Assembly (NCBI RefSeq): GCF_021088345.1
Contig: NZ_CP088156.1
Coordinates: 4,464,001 to 4,528,000, forward strand
Direction of reading: 5' to 3'
Length of the DNA: 64,000 nt
Source of the DNA: Bradyrhizobium ontarionense
GTDB lineage: Bacteria > Pseudomonadota > Alphaproteobacteria > Rhizobiales > Xanthobacteraceae
In this document: in pieces, positions 1-11,834 of the stretch
How the letters are laid out: each line of letters opens with the position of its first letter
Numbering within the stretch: position 1 is the stretch's first letter
Position numbers and translations under genes: made by a program
Notes under the pieces: generated by a model
What the model was told of the DNA's origin: nothing
Database searches by the model: none
What the model saw: only the letters and a program-made list of their open reading frames with translations

Positions 1-3291
<3,291 letters not shown>

Positions 3292-3317
3292 CCCGCGCAC
3301 TCACCACGCCCACAACT

Positions 3318-3435
3318 GTCGTCCCGGCGAACGCCGGGACCCATACCGCGTGATCCGTCCGTAGTCCGCGGTGGCAAACGTCGAACTCAACAACTACTCC
3401 CTGGGGTTATGGATCCCGGCGTTCGCCGGGACGAC
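3318..3435. repeat. Mirrored intergenic repeat, GTCGTCCCGG type (copy 1)
   Basis: The left end reads GTCGTCCCGGCGAACGCCGG and the right end is its near-perfect reverse complement. The centre carries CCATACCGCGTGATC and ends in GGGGTTATGGATC. A second copy with the same centre lies at 4153-4290, and related arms occur at 14388-14515 and 47629-47814. No ORF is present. It looks like a REP/BIME-like dispersed palindrome; whether it acts in termination or mRNA stability is not known. Confidence 0.8.
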
Positions 3436-3551
3436 ACCTGTTTTGACGCACCGTCATCGGCACGCATGCGCAGCGTTCACCCATCAAACAAACAAGCAGA
3501 CACAGCCCCGCAATCTCGCGGCGCGTAGCGCCCGAGTGATGCGGCAGGTCC

Positions 3552-3940
3552 GCCCTCGAAATAACAAGGAGGGCGCAGGGAAGGCCGGGAGCTTGCCGCC
3601 CCCATGGCCCCCGTGCGTAAGAAAAGCACGGGGCAGGAACCACAGGTTTGGCAGGACATCCCGGCCTTCCCTGCGCGATGGGCTACACCTTATACGGGCT
3701 CTCCCCGGGGACCGGCTTGATTGCCCCCGTCACTGGCGGATCATCGCCGCCGGCTTGGCATCAGCGTCGGGATGCCAGGACCACACGATTTCGGCGTCCG
3801 CGGCCTGCCGTTCGTCGGTGTGAGACACACTGCAGCAAGCCCCGGCCATCGCTCCCCGCGTCCAACGTTCGTGACGATCGCGATTCCGCCCCTCCAGGGG
3901 ACACGGGATGCGATGATGAATGCATGAATTCCGAAAATAC
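3552..3940. repeat. Long structured repeat / candidate ncRNA element, copy A
   Basis: About 390 bases with a second, diverged copy at 46581-46980. In order: hairpin GCCCTC/GAGGGC (3552-3557, 3569-3574); an 18-base perfect inverted repeat (3573-3590 with 3659-3676) that encloses a second hairpin CCCCGTGC/GCACGGGG (3609-3616, 3626-3633); the conserved loop ACCACAGGT; the block CTCCCCGGGGACCGGCTTGA followed by TTGCCCCCGTCA; then AGGACCACACGA, CGTGACGATCGCG and AATTCCGAAAAT. In the second copy the inner stem has different bases but still pairs. No convincing ORF covers it. It may be a structured RNA or a non-coding mobile repeat; the transcribed strand is unknown. Confidence 0.7.
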
Positions 3941-4152
3941 GAAAGCGGAATATTTTTGCGCGCAGGACTGGACAGGGCAAATCAGCCTGATGCGGCTCAG
4001 GAATTCGGTTTCTAGGCGCAGGTGAATTTTGTCCTCCGAGCGGTCACGCGTGGTGGCGAGGTAGCCAGCGTACAAGATCGAAGCCTCTGATTTGCCCGCC
4101 GGGTAGCACCCGCAGCGCGACGTCATCCGCGCTGTCAGCCACACCCGCAGCC

Positions 4153-4290
4153 GTCGTCCCGGCCTAGTGCGCAATTGCGCACGCGGCGCCGGGACCCATA
4201 CCGCGTGATGTATAGGTGATCCGCGGTGGCCGATACCGAGTGCAACAACTCGTCCCTGTGGTTATGGGTCCCGGCGTTCGCCGGGACGAC
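4153..4290. repeat. Mirrored intergenic repeat, GTCGTCCCGG type (copy 2)
   Basis: Ends are inverted (GTCGTCCCGG and CCGGGACGAC). The centre shares CCCATACCGCGTGAT, CCGCGGTGGC, AACAACT and GGTTATGG with copy 1 at 3318-3435, in the same orientation. The two copies therefore bracket the structured repeat as direct repeats. Confidence 0.8.
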
Positions 4291-4489
4291 ACCGAGTATG
4301 ACGAACCACCGTCATCTCCCCGCCGGCAATTCGCAGGTACAGCACCGCATGTGACGCGCCTCCCCGTGTCCCCCGCGCCACGACCGCGCCGAATGACAAA
4401 GCGCGACAGCCGTCGCCACGCGATGCAGCGTGGACATCTCCGCCGGAAGCGGATGAAATAGGCGCCGGGCTCCGGGTGGTTTTCAGTTC

Positions 4490-5623
4490 ATGTCGCTGCA
4501 GTTCAGGCTTGCGTCGCGAAACCTGTTTCATGACAGGCTTCGCTTCATCGCGACCATCATCGGCATCATCTTCTCGATCGTGCTGGTGACCGTGCAGATG
4601 GGCCTCTATGTCGGTTTCCGGCGCATGGTCACGACCATGATCGACCACTCGCCGGCCGAGCTCTGGGTCATGCCGGTCGGCACCAAATGCTTCGAGGATC
4701 CGTCGCTGCTCGATGAGCGGCAGCGGTTCCGGGCGCTTGCGGTTCCCGGTGTGGCGGAGGCGACGCCGCTGGTGATCGGCTACGCACAATGGCGGCTGCC
4801 GCAGGGCACCACGACGCCGGTGTTCGTGGTCGGCTCGGAGCTGCGTGGGCTCGGGCTGCACCCCTGGAACGTGGTGGACGGACGGCTCGACGATCTGTCG
4901 GTGCCCGGTGCGGTCGCGATCGACCAGACCTATTTCGAGCGGCTCGGCATCACCGGGACCGACCAGGCGGCGGAGCTGCGCGACCGCAAGATCCAGGTGA
5001 TGGCGGTCACCAAGGGCATCCGCTCCTTCACGACCACGCCCTACGTGTTCACCGACGTCGAGCGCGCGCGGACCTTTACCGGCATCGCGCCGAACAAGGC
5101 GTCCTATCTGCTGGTGAAGCTGGCCGCCGGCGCCGACCTCGACACCGTGCAGCAGGCGCTGCGCGACAGCCTGTCCAACGTCGAGGTGCTGACCGCAGCC
5201 GAGTTCGCGAGCCGCAGCCGCTCGTTCTGGCTGTTCGGCACCGGCGCCGGTGCCGCGCTGTTCGCGGGCGCGCTGCTCGGCCTCATCGTCGGCACCGTGA
5301 TCGTGGCCCAGACGCTCTATTCCAGCACCAAGGATCACATCAACGAGTTCGCGACCCTGCGCGCGATCGGCTCGTCCAGCCGCTACATCTACACGGTCAT
5401 CATCTGGCAGGCGCTGCTCAGCGCCGTCATCGGCTTCGCCGGCGCCGCAGCGGTCGGCAAGATCGTGGCGGCGGCGACCGCGGAGTCGGCACTGCCGGTC
5501 ATCATGACGCCGGCGCTGACGGTGGCGCTGTTTGTCTTGACGCTCACGATGTGCGTGGGCTCGGCGATCGCGGCGATCGTGAAGGTGATGCGCATCGACC
5601 CGACCCTGGTGTTCTCCCGATGA
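4490..5623 (+). CDS. ABC exporter permease, FtsX/DevC type
   Basis: Inner-membrane subunit of a tripartite ABC exporter. The 377-residue protein has one N-terminal membrane helix (about 15-38), a large periplasmic domain, and three C-terminal helices (about 247-275, 302-327, 340-367), the FtsX/MacB-like topology; the overall form resembles cyanobacterial DevC. The stop codon overlaps the start of the ATPase gene by four bases (ATGA at 5620-5623), so the three genes at 4490-7361 form one tightly coupled operon. The exported substrate cannot be told from sequence. Confidence 0.9.
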   Translation: MSLQFRLASRNLFHDRLRFIATIIGIIFSIVLVTVQMGLYVGFRRMVTTMIDHSPAELWVMPVGTKCFEDPSLLDERQRFRALAVPGVAEATPLVIGYAQWRLPQGTTTPVFVVGSELRGLGLHPWNVVDGRLDDLSVPGAVAIDQTYFERLGITGTDQAAELRDRKIQVMAVTKGIRSFTTTPYVFTDVERARTFTGIAPNKASYLLVKLAAGADLDTVQQALRDSLSNVEVLTAAEFASRSRSFWLFGTGAGAALFAGALLGLIVGTVIVAQTLYSSTKDHINEFATLRAIGSSSRYIYTVIIWQALLSAVIGFAGAAAVGKIVAAATAESALPVIMTPALTVALFVLTLTMCVGSAIAAIVKVMRIDPTLVFSR

Positions 5624-6333
5624 GCACGACCGTGCTCGAGGCGACCGATCTCGTGCATCACCTCGGCCAGGGTGCCGGCCGGGTGCAGGCGCTGAAGGGT
5701 GTGAGCCTGTCGCTCAAAGGCGGCGAGCTGGCGCTGCTGATGGGCCCCTCGGGCAGCGGCAAGACCACATTGCTGTCGATCCTGGGCTGCCTGATGACGC
5801 CGGATGGTGGTGCCGTGCGGCTCGGCGACCAGCCGGTCGCGGGGCTCGACCCGGAGGCGCTGGCGAAGCTCCGGCGCGAGCGCATCGGCTTCATCTTCCA
5901 ATCCTATCATCTGTTTCCGACGCTGAACGCCGAGGACAATGTGCGGCTCGCGCTCGATGTGCGCGGCGAACGCGCGCGGGCAGCGAAGAAGGCGGCGCGC
6001 GAGGTGCTCGACAGGGTCGGCCTTGGTCACAAGAAGCGGTCGTTTCCGCGCGAGCTCTCGGGCGGCGAGCAGCAGCGCGTCGCCATCGCCCGCGCCATCG
6101 TCGGCAACACGCGGGTCATTCTCGCCGACGAGCCGACCGGCGCGCTCGATACCGCCAACGGCCAGGCGGTGATGACCCTGCTCGCCGACATCGCCAAGGA
6201 TCCATCGCGCGCGGTGCTGGTGGTGACCCATGATCCGCGCATCCTGCCCTTTGCCAATCGCGTCATTCATATCGAGGACGGCCGCATCGTCAGCGAAGAG
6301 GCCGGCGGCGACTCAATGAAGAAGGTCTCGTGA
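5620..6333 (+). CDS. ABC exporter ATP-binding protein, DevA/LolD/MacB type
   Basis: Energises the exporter formed with the permease upstream and the membrane-fusion protein downstream. The 237-residue protein has Walker A GPSGSGKTT (about 42-50), signature LSGGEQQRVAIARA (about 146-159) and Walker B VILADEPTGALD (about 166-177). An open frame extends about 830 bases upstream, but that part is a shadow of the permease gene; the ATG at 5620 inside the ATGA overlap begins the conserved domain. The 3' end overlaps the next gene at GTGA (6330-6333). Confidence 0.93.
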   Translation: MSTTVLEATDLVHHLGQGAGRVQALKGVSLSLKGGELALLMGPSGSGKTTLLSILGCLMTPDGGAVRLGDQPVAGLDPEALAKLRRERIGFIFQSYHLFPTLNAEDNVRLALDVRGERARAAKKAAREVLDRVGLGHKKRSFPRELSGGEQQRVAIARAIVGNTRVILADEPTGALDTANGQAVMTLLADIAKDPSRAVLVVTHDPRILPFANRVIHIEDGRIVSEEAGGDSMKKVS

Positions 6334-7361
6334 GCATGATCGGATCAAGGATCGCACCTCGTGTCCGCGCGATCGGGCTGGCCACGGCGGCGGCCGCTGC
6401 ACTTGCCATCGCGCCCGCCTGGGTCACGCGGCCGGTCCACGCCGCCAACGCCCAGGACGAGCGCTGGCTCGCGGTGGCGCCCGGGCGGGTCGAGCCGGCC
6501 TCGGGCCTGATCAAGCTCGGCGCGCCCGTCGGCGGGCTGATCCAGGAGGTGCTGATCAAGGCCAACGAGGCCGTGTTCGCCGGCCAGGCGTTGGTGCGGC
6601 TCGCCGATGCCGAGGCGCGAGCGCAGCTCGCCAGCGCCGAGGCGCAGGTCGCGATGCGCAAGCGCGTGCGCAACAAGGAATCGACGCCGTCGGGCGCCGG
6701 GCCGCGGCGGCGCGCCGAGGATGGCCTTGCGGATGCGCAGGCGGCGTTGTTCGACGCCCGCGTCGCGCTCGACAAAGCCGCGGCCGAGCGGCGCGCCGGC
6801 CGCGGCGCCGATGCCGACGTCGAGACCGCGCGCACGCAAGCGACAGCAGCGCAGACCAGGCTGGAACAGCAGGCCGACGAGTTGCGCAAGGTCACCGCCG
6901 ATGCGCCGCTGCCGATCAGCGCCGAGGGCCAGCTCAACGTCGCCCGCAGCGAGCTGCAGGGCGCGCGCGCAACGCTCGACAAGCTCACCATCCGCGCGCC
7001 GCTCGACGCGACCATCCTGCAGGTCAATGCGCGCGCCGGCGAAGTCGCCTCGCCGCAAGCAACGCCGCCGCTGGTGCTGCTCGGCGACATCACGGCGTTG
7101 CGCGTCCGCGCCGAGCTCGACCAGCGCGACCTCGACAAGATCAAGGTCGGCCAGCAGGCCGTGGTGCGCTCGGAAGCCTTCCGCGGCCGCGACGTCGCCG
7201 GCAAGGTCGCCGTCGTCGCGCCCCTGGTCGAGAGCAGCCGCGCCTCGACGCTCAGCCAGCGCAACATGACCGATGTCGACGTGGTGGAGGTGCTGGTCGA
7301 TCTCGCCGAGCCCGGCCCATTCGCGGTGGGCATGAAGGTGGATGTGTATTTCAGGCCGTGA
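6330..7361 (+). CDS. Periplasmic membrane-fusion protein (HlyD/DevB family)
   Basis: Adaptor that links the inner-membrane ABC pair to an outer-membrane channel. The 343-residue protein starts at GTG overlapping the ATPase stop; ATG at 6336 is an in-frame alternative. A signal or anchor helix covers about residues 12-36. It is followed by a biotinyl-lipoyl-like half (GRVEPASGLIKLGAPVGG), a long alanine/glutamate-rich coiled coil (about 85-215), the second half-motif (LTIRAPLDATILQVNARAGE) and a beta-barrel segment ending VGMKVDVYF. No TolC-like gene is adjacent, so the outer-membrane partner must be encoded elsewhere. Confidence 0.9.
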   Translation: MSMIGSRIAPRVRAIGLATAAAAALAIAPAWVTRPVHAANAQDERWLAVAPGRVEPASGLIKLGAPVGGLIQEVLIKANEAVFAGQALVRLADAEARAQLASAEAQVAMRKRVRNKESTPSGAGPRRRAEDGLADAQAALFDARVALDKAAAERRAGRGADADVETARTQATAAQTRLEQQADELRKVTADAPLPISAEGQLNVARSELQGARATLDKLTIRAPLDATILQVNARAGEVASPQATPPLVLLGDITALRVRAELDQRDLDKIKVGQQAVVRSEAFRGRDVAGKVAVVAPLVESSRASTLSQRNMTDVDVVEVLVDLAEPGPFAVGMKVDVYFRP

Positions 7362-7454
7362 GGGGTTGTGTGGCTCAACTGCACTCCGCGCTTGGCTGCA
7401 CTGCTTCTCCTGGCGGGCTGAGTTGAGCACATCTCTCGCCGCTGGCGCGGTGCA

Positions 7455-7620
7455 CCTCGCCCCGCTTGCGGGGGCGCGACGAGCTTCGCTCGCGCTGAGA
7501 GGTCGGATTGCATCGTCAGATGCAATCCGGGTGAGGGGGTACAGGTCTTTCCACGTCCACTCCCCGGGCGTCTGCCCCTCACCCCAGCCCTCTCCCCGTG
7601 AAGAACGGGGAGAGGGAGCG
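7455..7620. repeat. Mirrored intergenic repeat, CTCTCCCC/GTGAGGGG type
   Basis: Contains GGATTGCATCGTCAGATGCA followed by ATCCGGGTGAGGGGGTACAGG, then CTCACCCCAGCCCTCTCCCC and its return GGGGAGAGGG. Related copies lie at 10667-10823, 42488-42630 (inverted) and 50230-50384. It fills most of the 296-base gap between the exporter operon and the convergent GST gene, so it may act as a bidirectional terminator. Confidence 0.75.
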
Positions 7621-7657
7621 CACTGTCGGTGTGGCAACAGCAACGATCCCAAACTCA

Positions 7658-8290
7658 TCAATCCCCGCTCGGCGGGGCCAGCGGCTGGACGATCTCCTGG
7701 AACGGCGGCAGCGCCTCGCAGCGGGCGGCATGGGCTGACAGCGCCGGGTAGCGCGTTTCGTCGAACAGATGCGGATGCGCCTCACGCGTGAAGCGCAGCA
7801 CGCAGGCGACGGCGATGTCGGCATGGCCGATCATGTCGCCGTACCAGTACTCCGTGGTGACCGCCGCGCGCTCAGCTTCCAGCATCGCCAGCACGCCCGA
7901 GATCTGCGTCTCACAGCGCGCCACCCATAGCGCCAGGCGATCCTTGCGCAGCACGCGCTCATAGATCAGGCTGACGGCCTTGTCGCCCAAGCCAGTGGCG
8001 AGCGCAATGGTGCGCAACTGCCGGCGGCGCAACGGCCCGCTGCGCGCCAGCAGGGCGCGCTCGGGACCGACGGTCTCATCGAGGTGATCGAGGATCGCGG
8101 CCGAATCGATCAGCGCCTCGCCGTCGTCGAGCACCAGCACCGGCACGCGCAGCAGCGGATTATACGGCGCGATCTTGTCGGCATCGCCGAAGGTCGACCA
8201 CGGCCGGTGCTCGAACGGCAGACCGTAGAGCTGCAGCGCAATCGCGGTGCGGCGGACGAAGGGCGAGTCGTATTGGCCGATCAGGAACAT
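7658..8290 (-). CDS. Glutathione S-transferase family protein
   Basis: A 210-residue two-domain GST. The N-terminal thioredoxin-like part begins MFLIGQYDSPFVRRTAIAL and carries the cis-proline motif VPVLVLDDGEALIDSAAIL typical of glutathione binding. The helical C-terminal domain ends near the window repeat. The SPFVRR segment occupies the place of the usual catalytic Ser/Cys motif. It likely conjugates or reduces an electrophile in the cytosol; the substrate is unknown. The gene lies downstream of the acetyltransferase and glpK on the same strand, with 60 bases to the next gene. Confidence 0.9.
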   Translation of the reverse strand: MFLIGQYDSPFVRRTAIALQLYGLPFEHRPWSTFGDADKIAPYNPLLRVPVLVLDDGEALIDSAAILDHLDETVGPERALLARSGPLRRRQLRTIALATGLGDKAVSLIYERVLRKDRLALWVARCETQISGVLAMLEAERAAVTTEYWYGDMIGHADIAVACVLRFTREAHPHLFDETRYPALSAHAARCEALPPFQEIVQPLAPPSGD

Positions 8291-8350
8291 GGCGCATCCT
8301 CCCGTGCAGAGCAGTGAAGCGTCGTTCAGCGCTGTTGTCAGCTACCAAAT

Positions 8351-8944
8351 TCAGGCAATCAGCGGCACATGCGGTGCGACATCGCGCGGCAAGGTGCCGT
8401 CGAGCCGCGGGTCGTCCGCGATCTCGATCTGGCGGCGATAGGGCCGGAAGCCCGAGCGCTGGTAGAACGCCAGCGCGCGCGGATGATCGAAGCTGCAGGT
8501 GTGGACCCAGAGCCGCGTGAGCGGCTGCGCCCAGGCCCGTTGCAGTGCGCGGTTCATCAGCAGGCGTCCGGCGCCGGTCCCGACCAGTTTTGCGGTGACG
8601 CCGAACAACACCAGCTCGCACTCGTTCTTGGTGCGGAAGTCGAGCTCCAGAAGACCCTCGTCGCCGCCGTCATGCTCCAGCGTATAGATCTCGACGCCGT
8701 CGGCGCGGATGGTTCTGACGAGCTCCGCGTCGCTCATCCGCAGCCGCTGCGACCACAGCCATTCCCGGCCGACGCGGGTGTAGAGGTCGCGGTACCAGGT
8801 GGCATCAGGATGCGCAACGCGGCGCAGCGTCCAGTCGCCGACCGGATCGGGCGGCAGCACCGGCGGCGCCAGCATCTCGAGCGAAGTGACCACGGCGGCG
8901 ATCTTGCCGGTCGGAACGTCATAGTAGCCGTCGGGAACGGACAC
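8351..8944 (-). CDS. GNAT-family N-acetyltransferase
   Basis: A 197-residue acetyltransferase of the GNAT fold. The acetyl-CoA loop LVGTGAGRLLMNRAL and the C-terminal signature HPRALAFYQRSGFRPYRR are clear. The start is GTG at 8944, preceded by AGGAG about nine bases upstream and only 11 bases after the glpK stop. The longer open frame upstream lies antiparallel inside glpK and lacks protein-like composition, so I rejected it. The acceptor substrate (small molecule or protein N-terminus) cannot be predicted. It is probably co-transcribed with glpK. Confidence 0.88.
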   Translation of the reverse strand: MSVPDGYYDVPTGKIAAVVTSLEMLAPPVLPPDPVGDWTLRRVAHPDATWYRDLYTRVGREWLWSQRLRMSDAELVRTIRADGVEIYTLEHDGGDEGLLELDFRTKNECELVLFGVTAKLVGTGAGRLLMNRALQRAWAQPLTRLWVHTCSFDHPRALAFYQRSGFRPYRRQIEIADDPRLDGTLPRDVAPHVPLIA

Positions 8945-8955
8945 CGCTCTTGCTC

Positions 8956-10458
8956 CTACTCGCCCTCGTCGCTCGCGAGCACGCCCTTCACCGCGCGGGC
9001 CCAGCCGGCGAGCTTGCGCTGCCGCGTCGCTGCGCTCATCACCGGCCTGAAGCGGTGCTCGAGCCGCCAATTGTCGGCGAACTTTTCCGGCTCCGGATAG
9101 ACCCCGGCATGGAGACCGGCGAGATAGGCGGCACCGAGCGCGGTGGTCTCCTGGATCATGGGCCGGTCGACCGGCGCGTCGAGCAGGTCGGCCAGGCGCT
9201 GCATGGTCCAGTCGGACGCCGTCATGCCGCCGTCGACGCGCAGCACGATGGTGGCAGCGGACGCATCGGGCCAGTCGGCGCGCATCGCTGCCCACAGATC
9301 ATAGGTCTGGTAGCAGACGCTTTCCAAGGTCGCATGCGCAAGCTCGGCCGGCCCGGTGTTGCGGGTCAAGCCGAACAGCGCGCCGCGCACGCGCGGATTC
9401 CAATACGGCGCGCCGAGGCCGACGAAGGCCGGCACGAGATAGACCGACTGCATCGAGTCGGACTTGTCGGCGAGCGGGCCGGTCTCGGCGGCATGCTTGA
9501 TGATGCCGAGCCCGTCGCGCAGCCACTGCACCGCGGAGCCGGCGACGAAGATCGAGCCCTCGAGCGCGTAGGTGCGCTCGCCGTTGAGCTGATAGGCGAT
9601 GGTCGTCAAGAGCTTGTTGTTGGACTTCACCGGCGTCGCGCCGGTGTTGAGCAGCGCGAAGCAGCCGGTGCCGTAGGTCGACTTCATCATGCCCGGCGTG
9701 AAGCAGGCCTGGCCGATGGTCGCGGCCTGCTGATCGCCGGCAATGCCTGCGACCTTGATCGGGCCACCGAACAGATCGGGCGTGGTGGTGCCGAAATCGG
9801 CCGAGGAATCCTTCACCTCAGGGAGCATCGAGCGCGGCACGCGCAACAGCTCAGGCAGCGAATCGTCCCACTGGCCGGTGTGGATGTTGAACAGCAGGGT
9901 ACGCGAGGCATTGGTGGCGTCGGTGGCGTGCACGTTGCCGCCGGTGAGCCGCCACAGCAGATAGCAGTCGACGGTGCCGAACAGCAGCTCGCCACGCTCG
10001 GCGCGCTCGCGTGCGCCCGGCACGTGGTCGAGAATCCAGGCGACCTTGGTGCCGGAGAAATAGGGATCGATGATCAGGCCGGTCCTGGCGCTGACATCCG
10101 GCTCGTGGCCTTCTGCTTTGAGCTTCGCGCAGATATCGGCGGTGCGGCGGTCCTGCCAGACGATGGCGCGGTGGATGGCTTGGCCGGTGGCGCGATCCCA
10201 CACCACGGTGGTCTCGCGCTGGTTGGTGATGCCGATCGCGGCGATGTCCCTCGCCTTGAGGCCCGCCTTTTCCAGCGCGTCGCGGCAGGTCATCACGGTC
10301 GAGGTCCAGATGTCCTCCGGCTCGTGCTCGACCCAGCCCGAGGCCGGGAAATGCTGCGGAAACTCCTGCTGCGCCACCGCGGCAATCGAGATGTCGGAGC
10401 GGAACACGATCGCGCGCGAGGACGTGGTGCCCTGATCGATGGCCAGCACGAAGGACAT
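8956..10458 (-). CDS. glpK: Glycerol kinase
   Basis: Phosphorylates glycerol with ATP to glycerol 3-phosphate, trapping it in the cell. The 500-residue FGGY kinase begins [19 protein letters not shown], with phosphate-binding DQGTTSSR, substrate-side [13 protein letters not shown], and the C-terminal motif [14 protein letters not shown]. The ATG at 10458 follows a GAAGAA purine stretch; an upstream ATG at 10503 would add 15 residues not seen in the family. The length matches the family. No glycerol facilitator or GlpD gene is adjacent. Confidence 0.97.
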   Translation of the reverse strand: MSFVLAIDQGTTSSRAIVFRSDISIAAVAQQEFPQHFPASGWVEHEPEDIWTSTVMTCRDALEKAGLKARDIAAIGITNQRETTVVWDRATGQAIHRAIVWQDRRTADICAKLKAEGHEPDVSARTGLIIDPYFSGTKVAWILDHVPGARERAERGELLFGTVDCYLLWRLTGGNVHATDATNASRTLLFNIHTGQWDDSLPELLRVPRSMLPEVKDSSADFGTTTPDLFGGPIKVAGIAGDQQAATIGQACFTPGMMKSTYGTGCFALLNTGATPVKSNNKLLTTIAYQLNGERTYALEGSIFVAGSAVQWLRDGLGIIKHAAETGPLADKSDSMQSVYLVPAFVGLGAPYWNPRVRGALFGLTRNTGPAELAHATLESVCYQTYDLWAAMRADWPDASAATIVLRVDGGMTASDWTMQRLADLLDAPVDRPMIQETTALGAAYLAGLHAGVYPEPEKFADNWRLEHRFRPVMSAATRQRKLAGWARAVKGVLASDEGE

Positions 10459-10666
10459 GGGTGTTTCTTCCCGGGAAGTTGACGACGTTGGGGCGACAAG
10501 CAAGCGGATTGGACCGGGAAGGTCAAGAAGCTTGCGGCACAGATGATCCCTCGCTCATGGATATGAAGAGTCTGCACCGAGCTGTCGCTCCAGAAGACAT
10601 CGACAAAATTCAGGGCCACGCATGCGACCTGTCTGCTTTGGGTCCCCTTCGGGTGCGAATGACTGC

Positions 10667-10823
10667 GCCCTCGCCCCTTGCGGGAGAGGGCAGCTCGATG
10701 CCTGCTACACCCTCATTCGGGTGAGGGGTTGGTGCCACGCCCGCGTCCTGAGTTTGAGGAGAGAGACCCCTCACCCGGCTTCTCACTTCGTGAGAAACCA
10801 CCCTCTCCCGCAAGGGGAGAGGG
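10667..10823. repeat. Mirrored intergenic repeat, CCCTCGCCCC/GTGAGGGG type
   Basis: Outer arms GCCCTCGCCCCTTGCGGGAG and CTCTCCCGCAAGGGGAGAGG are mirrored, with inner mirrored pieces GGGTGAGGGG and CCCCTCACCC. It sits in the 399-base gap between glpK and the SDR gene; the remaining bases (10459-10666, 10824-10857) hold no gene that I can support. Confidence 0.75.
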
Positions 10824-10857
10824 TGCAGCCGTCGTGTCGACGGGCCTTCTACACCAC

Positions 10858-11631
10858 CTACACCGCCGCCGTGGTGACGCCGCCGTCGACGACGATGGTC
10901 TGGCCGGTCATGAAGGTCGAGGCGTCGGAGGCGAGATAAGCCACGGCGCCGGCGATCTCGTGCGGCTCGCCGATGCGGCGCAGCGGCGTGGTGGCGCAGC
11001 GCTGCTTCAGGCGGGCTTCGTCCTCCCACAGCGCGCGGGCGAAGTCGGTCTTGACCAGGCCCGGCGCCACGCAATTGATGCGGACGCCCTGCGGCCCCCA
11101 TTCGCCGGCGAGGCTGCGGCACAGCGAGAAATCGGCGGCCTTGGAGATGCCGTAGGCGCCGATCACGGTCGAGCCGCGCAAGCCGCCGATCGAGGAGACG
11201 ATGATGACGGAGCCCTTGCCCCGCGCGGCCATCGGCGGGATCGCCTTGGCGCAGAGCCACAGATTGCTCTTGACGTTGGAGGCCATGATCTTGTCGAAGG
11301 CCTCGTCGGTGATGTCGAGCAGCGGGCCGTAATACGGGTTCACCGCCGCGTTGCAGACGAGGATGTCGACCTGGCCGTAATGCTTGATCGCGCCGTCGAT
11401 CAGCGCGTCGACCTCAGCGCGGCGCGAGATATTGCAGGCGATGACGTGCGCATCGCCGCCATTCGCCCGGATGCCGCGCGCCACCTCCTCGCAGGCGTCC
11501 GCCTTGCGGCTGGAGATCACGACCTTGGCGCCGAGCTGGGCGAGCAATTCGGCTGACGCGCGGCCGATACCGCGGCTGGAGCCGGTGATGACGGCGACCT
11601 GGCCGGAGAGGTTGAAGGGGTTGAGGGTCAT
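10858..11631 (-). CDS. Short-chain dehydrogenase/reductase, last gene of the pim cluster
   Basis: A 257-residue classical SDR with NAD(P)-binding GSSRGIGRAS near the N-terminus, NNAG-equivalent VCNAAV, catalytic serine in VSSIGG, and the YGISK catalytic Tyr/Lys motif (YGISKAADF). The C-terminal ASTFMTGQTIVVDGG is typical of FabG-like enzymes. The ATG at 11631 has GGAGGATACAATCA in front. It is the sixth gene after pimF, A, B, C and D on this strand, so it may oxidise a 3-hydroxyacyl intermediate. In R. palustris the sixth gene is called pimE, but I cannot confirm that this is its orthologue. Confidence 0.9.
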   Translation of the reverse strand: MTLNPFNLSGQVAVITGSSRGIGRASAELLAQLGAKVVISSRKADACEEVARGIRANGGDAHVIACNISRRAEVDALIDGAIKHYGQVDILVCNAAVNPYYGPLLDITDEAFDKIMASNVKSNLWLCAKAIPPMAARGKGSVIIVSSIGGLRGSTVIGAYGISKAADFSLCRSLAGEWGPQGVRINCVAPGLVKTDFARALWEDEARLKQRCATTPLRRIGEPHEIAGAVAYLASDASTFMTGQTIVVDGGVTTAAV

Positions 11632-11666
11632 TGATTGTATCCTCCGCAGCATCGGCACATTCCGCC

Positions 11667-11766
11667 GTCATCGCCCGGCTCGACCGGGCGATCCAGTACG
11701 CCGCAGCGGTTGTGATGATCGCGACGTCTCTGGAATACTGGATGCCCCGCTTTCGCGGGGCATGAC
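11667..11766. repeat. Mirrored repeat in the SDR-pimD gap
   Basis: Begins GTCATCGCCCGGCTCGACCG and ends CCCCGCTTTCGCGGGGCATG; the inner pieces GGGCGATCCAGTA and TACTGGATGCCCC are mirrored. It occupies half of the 203-base gap inside the pim operon. Confidence 0.75.
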
Positions 11767-11834
11767 AGTTACAACAACATCGGGCTTCCGGGGTCACGCA
11801 CTATCGCGCGTGCCCCGGAATGACGTCGCTCAGA

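Larger units (their letters stand above)
3292..4489. other. Gene-free intergenic region between metH and the ABC exporter
   Basis: About 1.2 kb without a credible gene. It holds two copies of a mirrored repeat (3318-3435 and 4153-4290) and, between them, the structured repeat at 3552-3940. The stretch 3941-4150 is unassigned; it contains AGGGCAAATCAGCCTGATG and, downstream, TCTGATTTGCCCGCCGGGTA, which are partly mirrored and may belong to the same repeat. Short ORFs here are in repeat DNA and show no protein-like composition. Confidence 0.7.

Noticed and set aside
3371..3823. Short ORFs within the structured and mirrored repeats
   Set aside because: They lie entirely in repeat DNA, differ between the two copies and show no protein-like conservation.
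3552..3940. Insertion sequence or CRISPR array
   Set aside because: No transposase ORF and no regular direct repeats with spacers; the repeats are nested inverted repeats.
8945..9295. N-terminal extension of the acetyltransferase ORF into glpK
   Set aside because: Low-complexity Arg-rich sequence; the GTG at 8944 with AGGAG upstream starts the conserved domain.
8950..10482. Plus-strand open frame of 510 codons opposite glpK
   Set aside because: Shadow of glycerol kinase; no motifs and unnatural composition.
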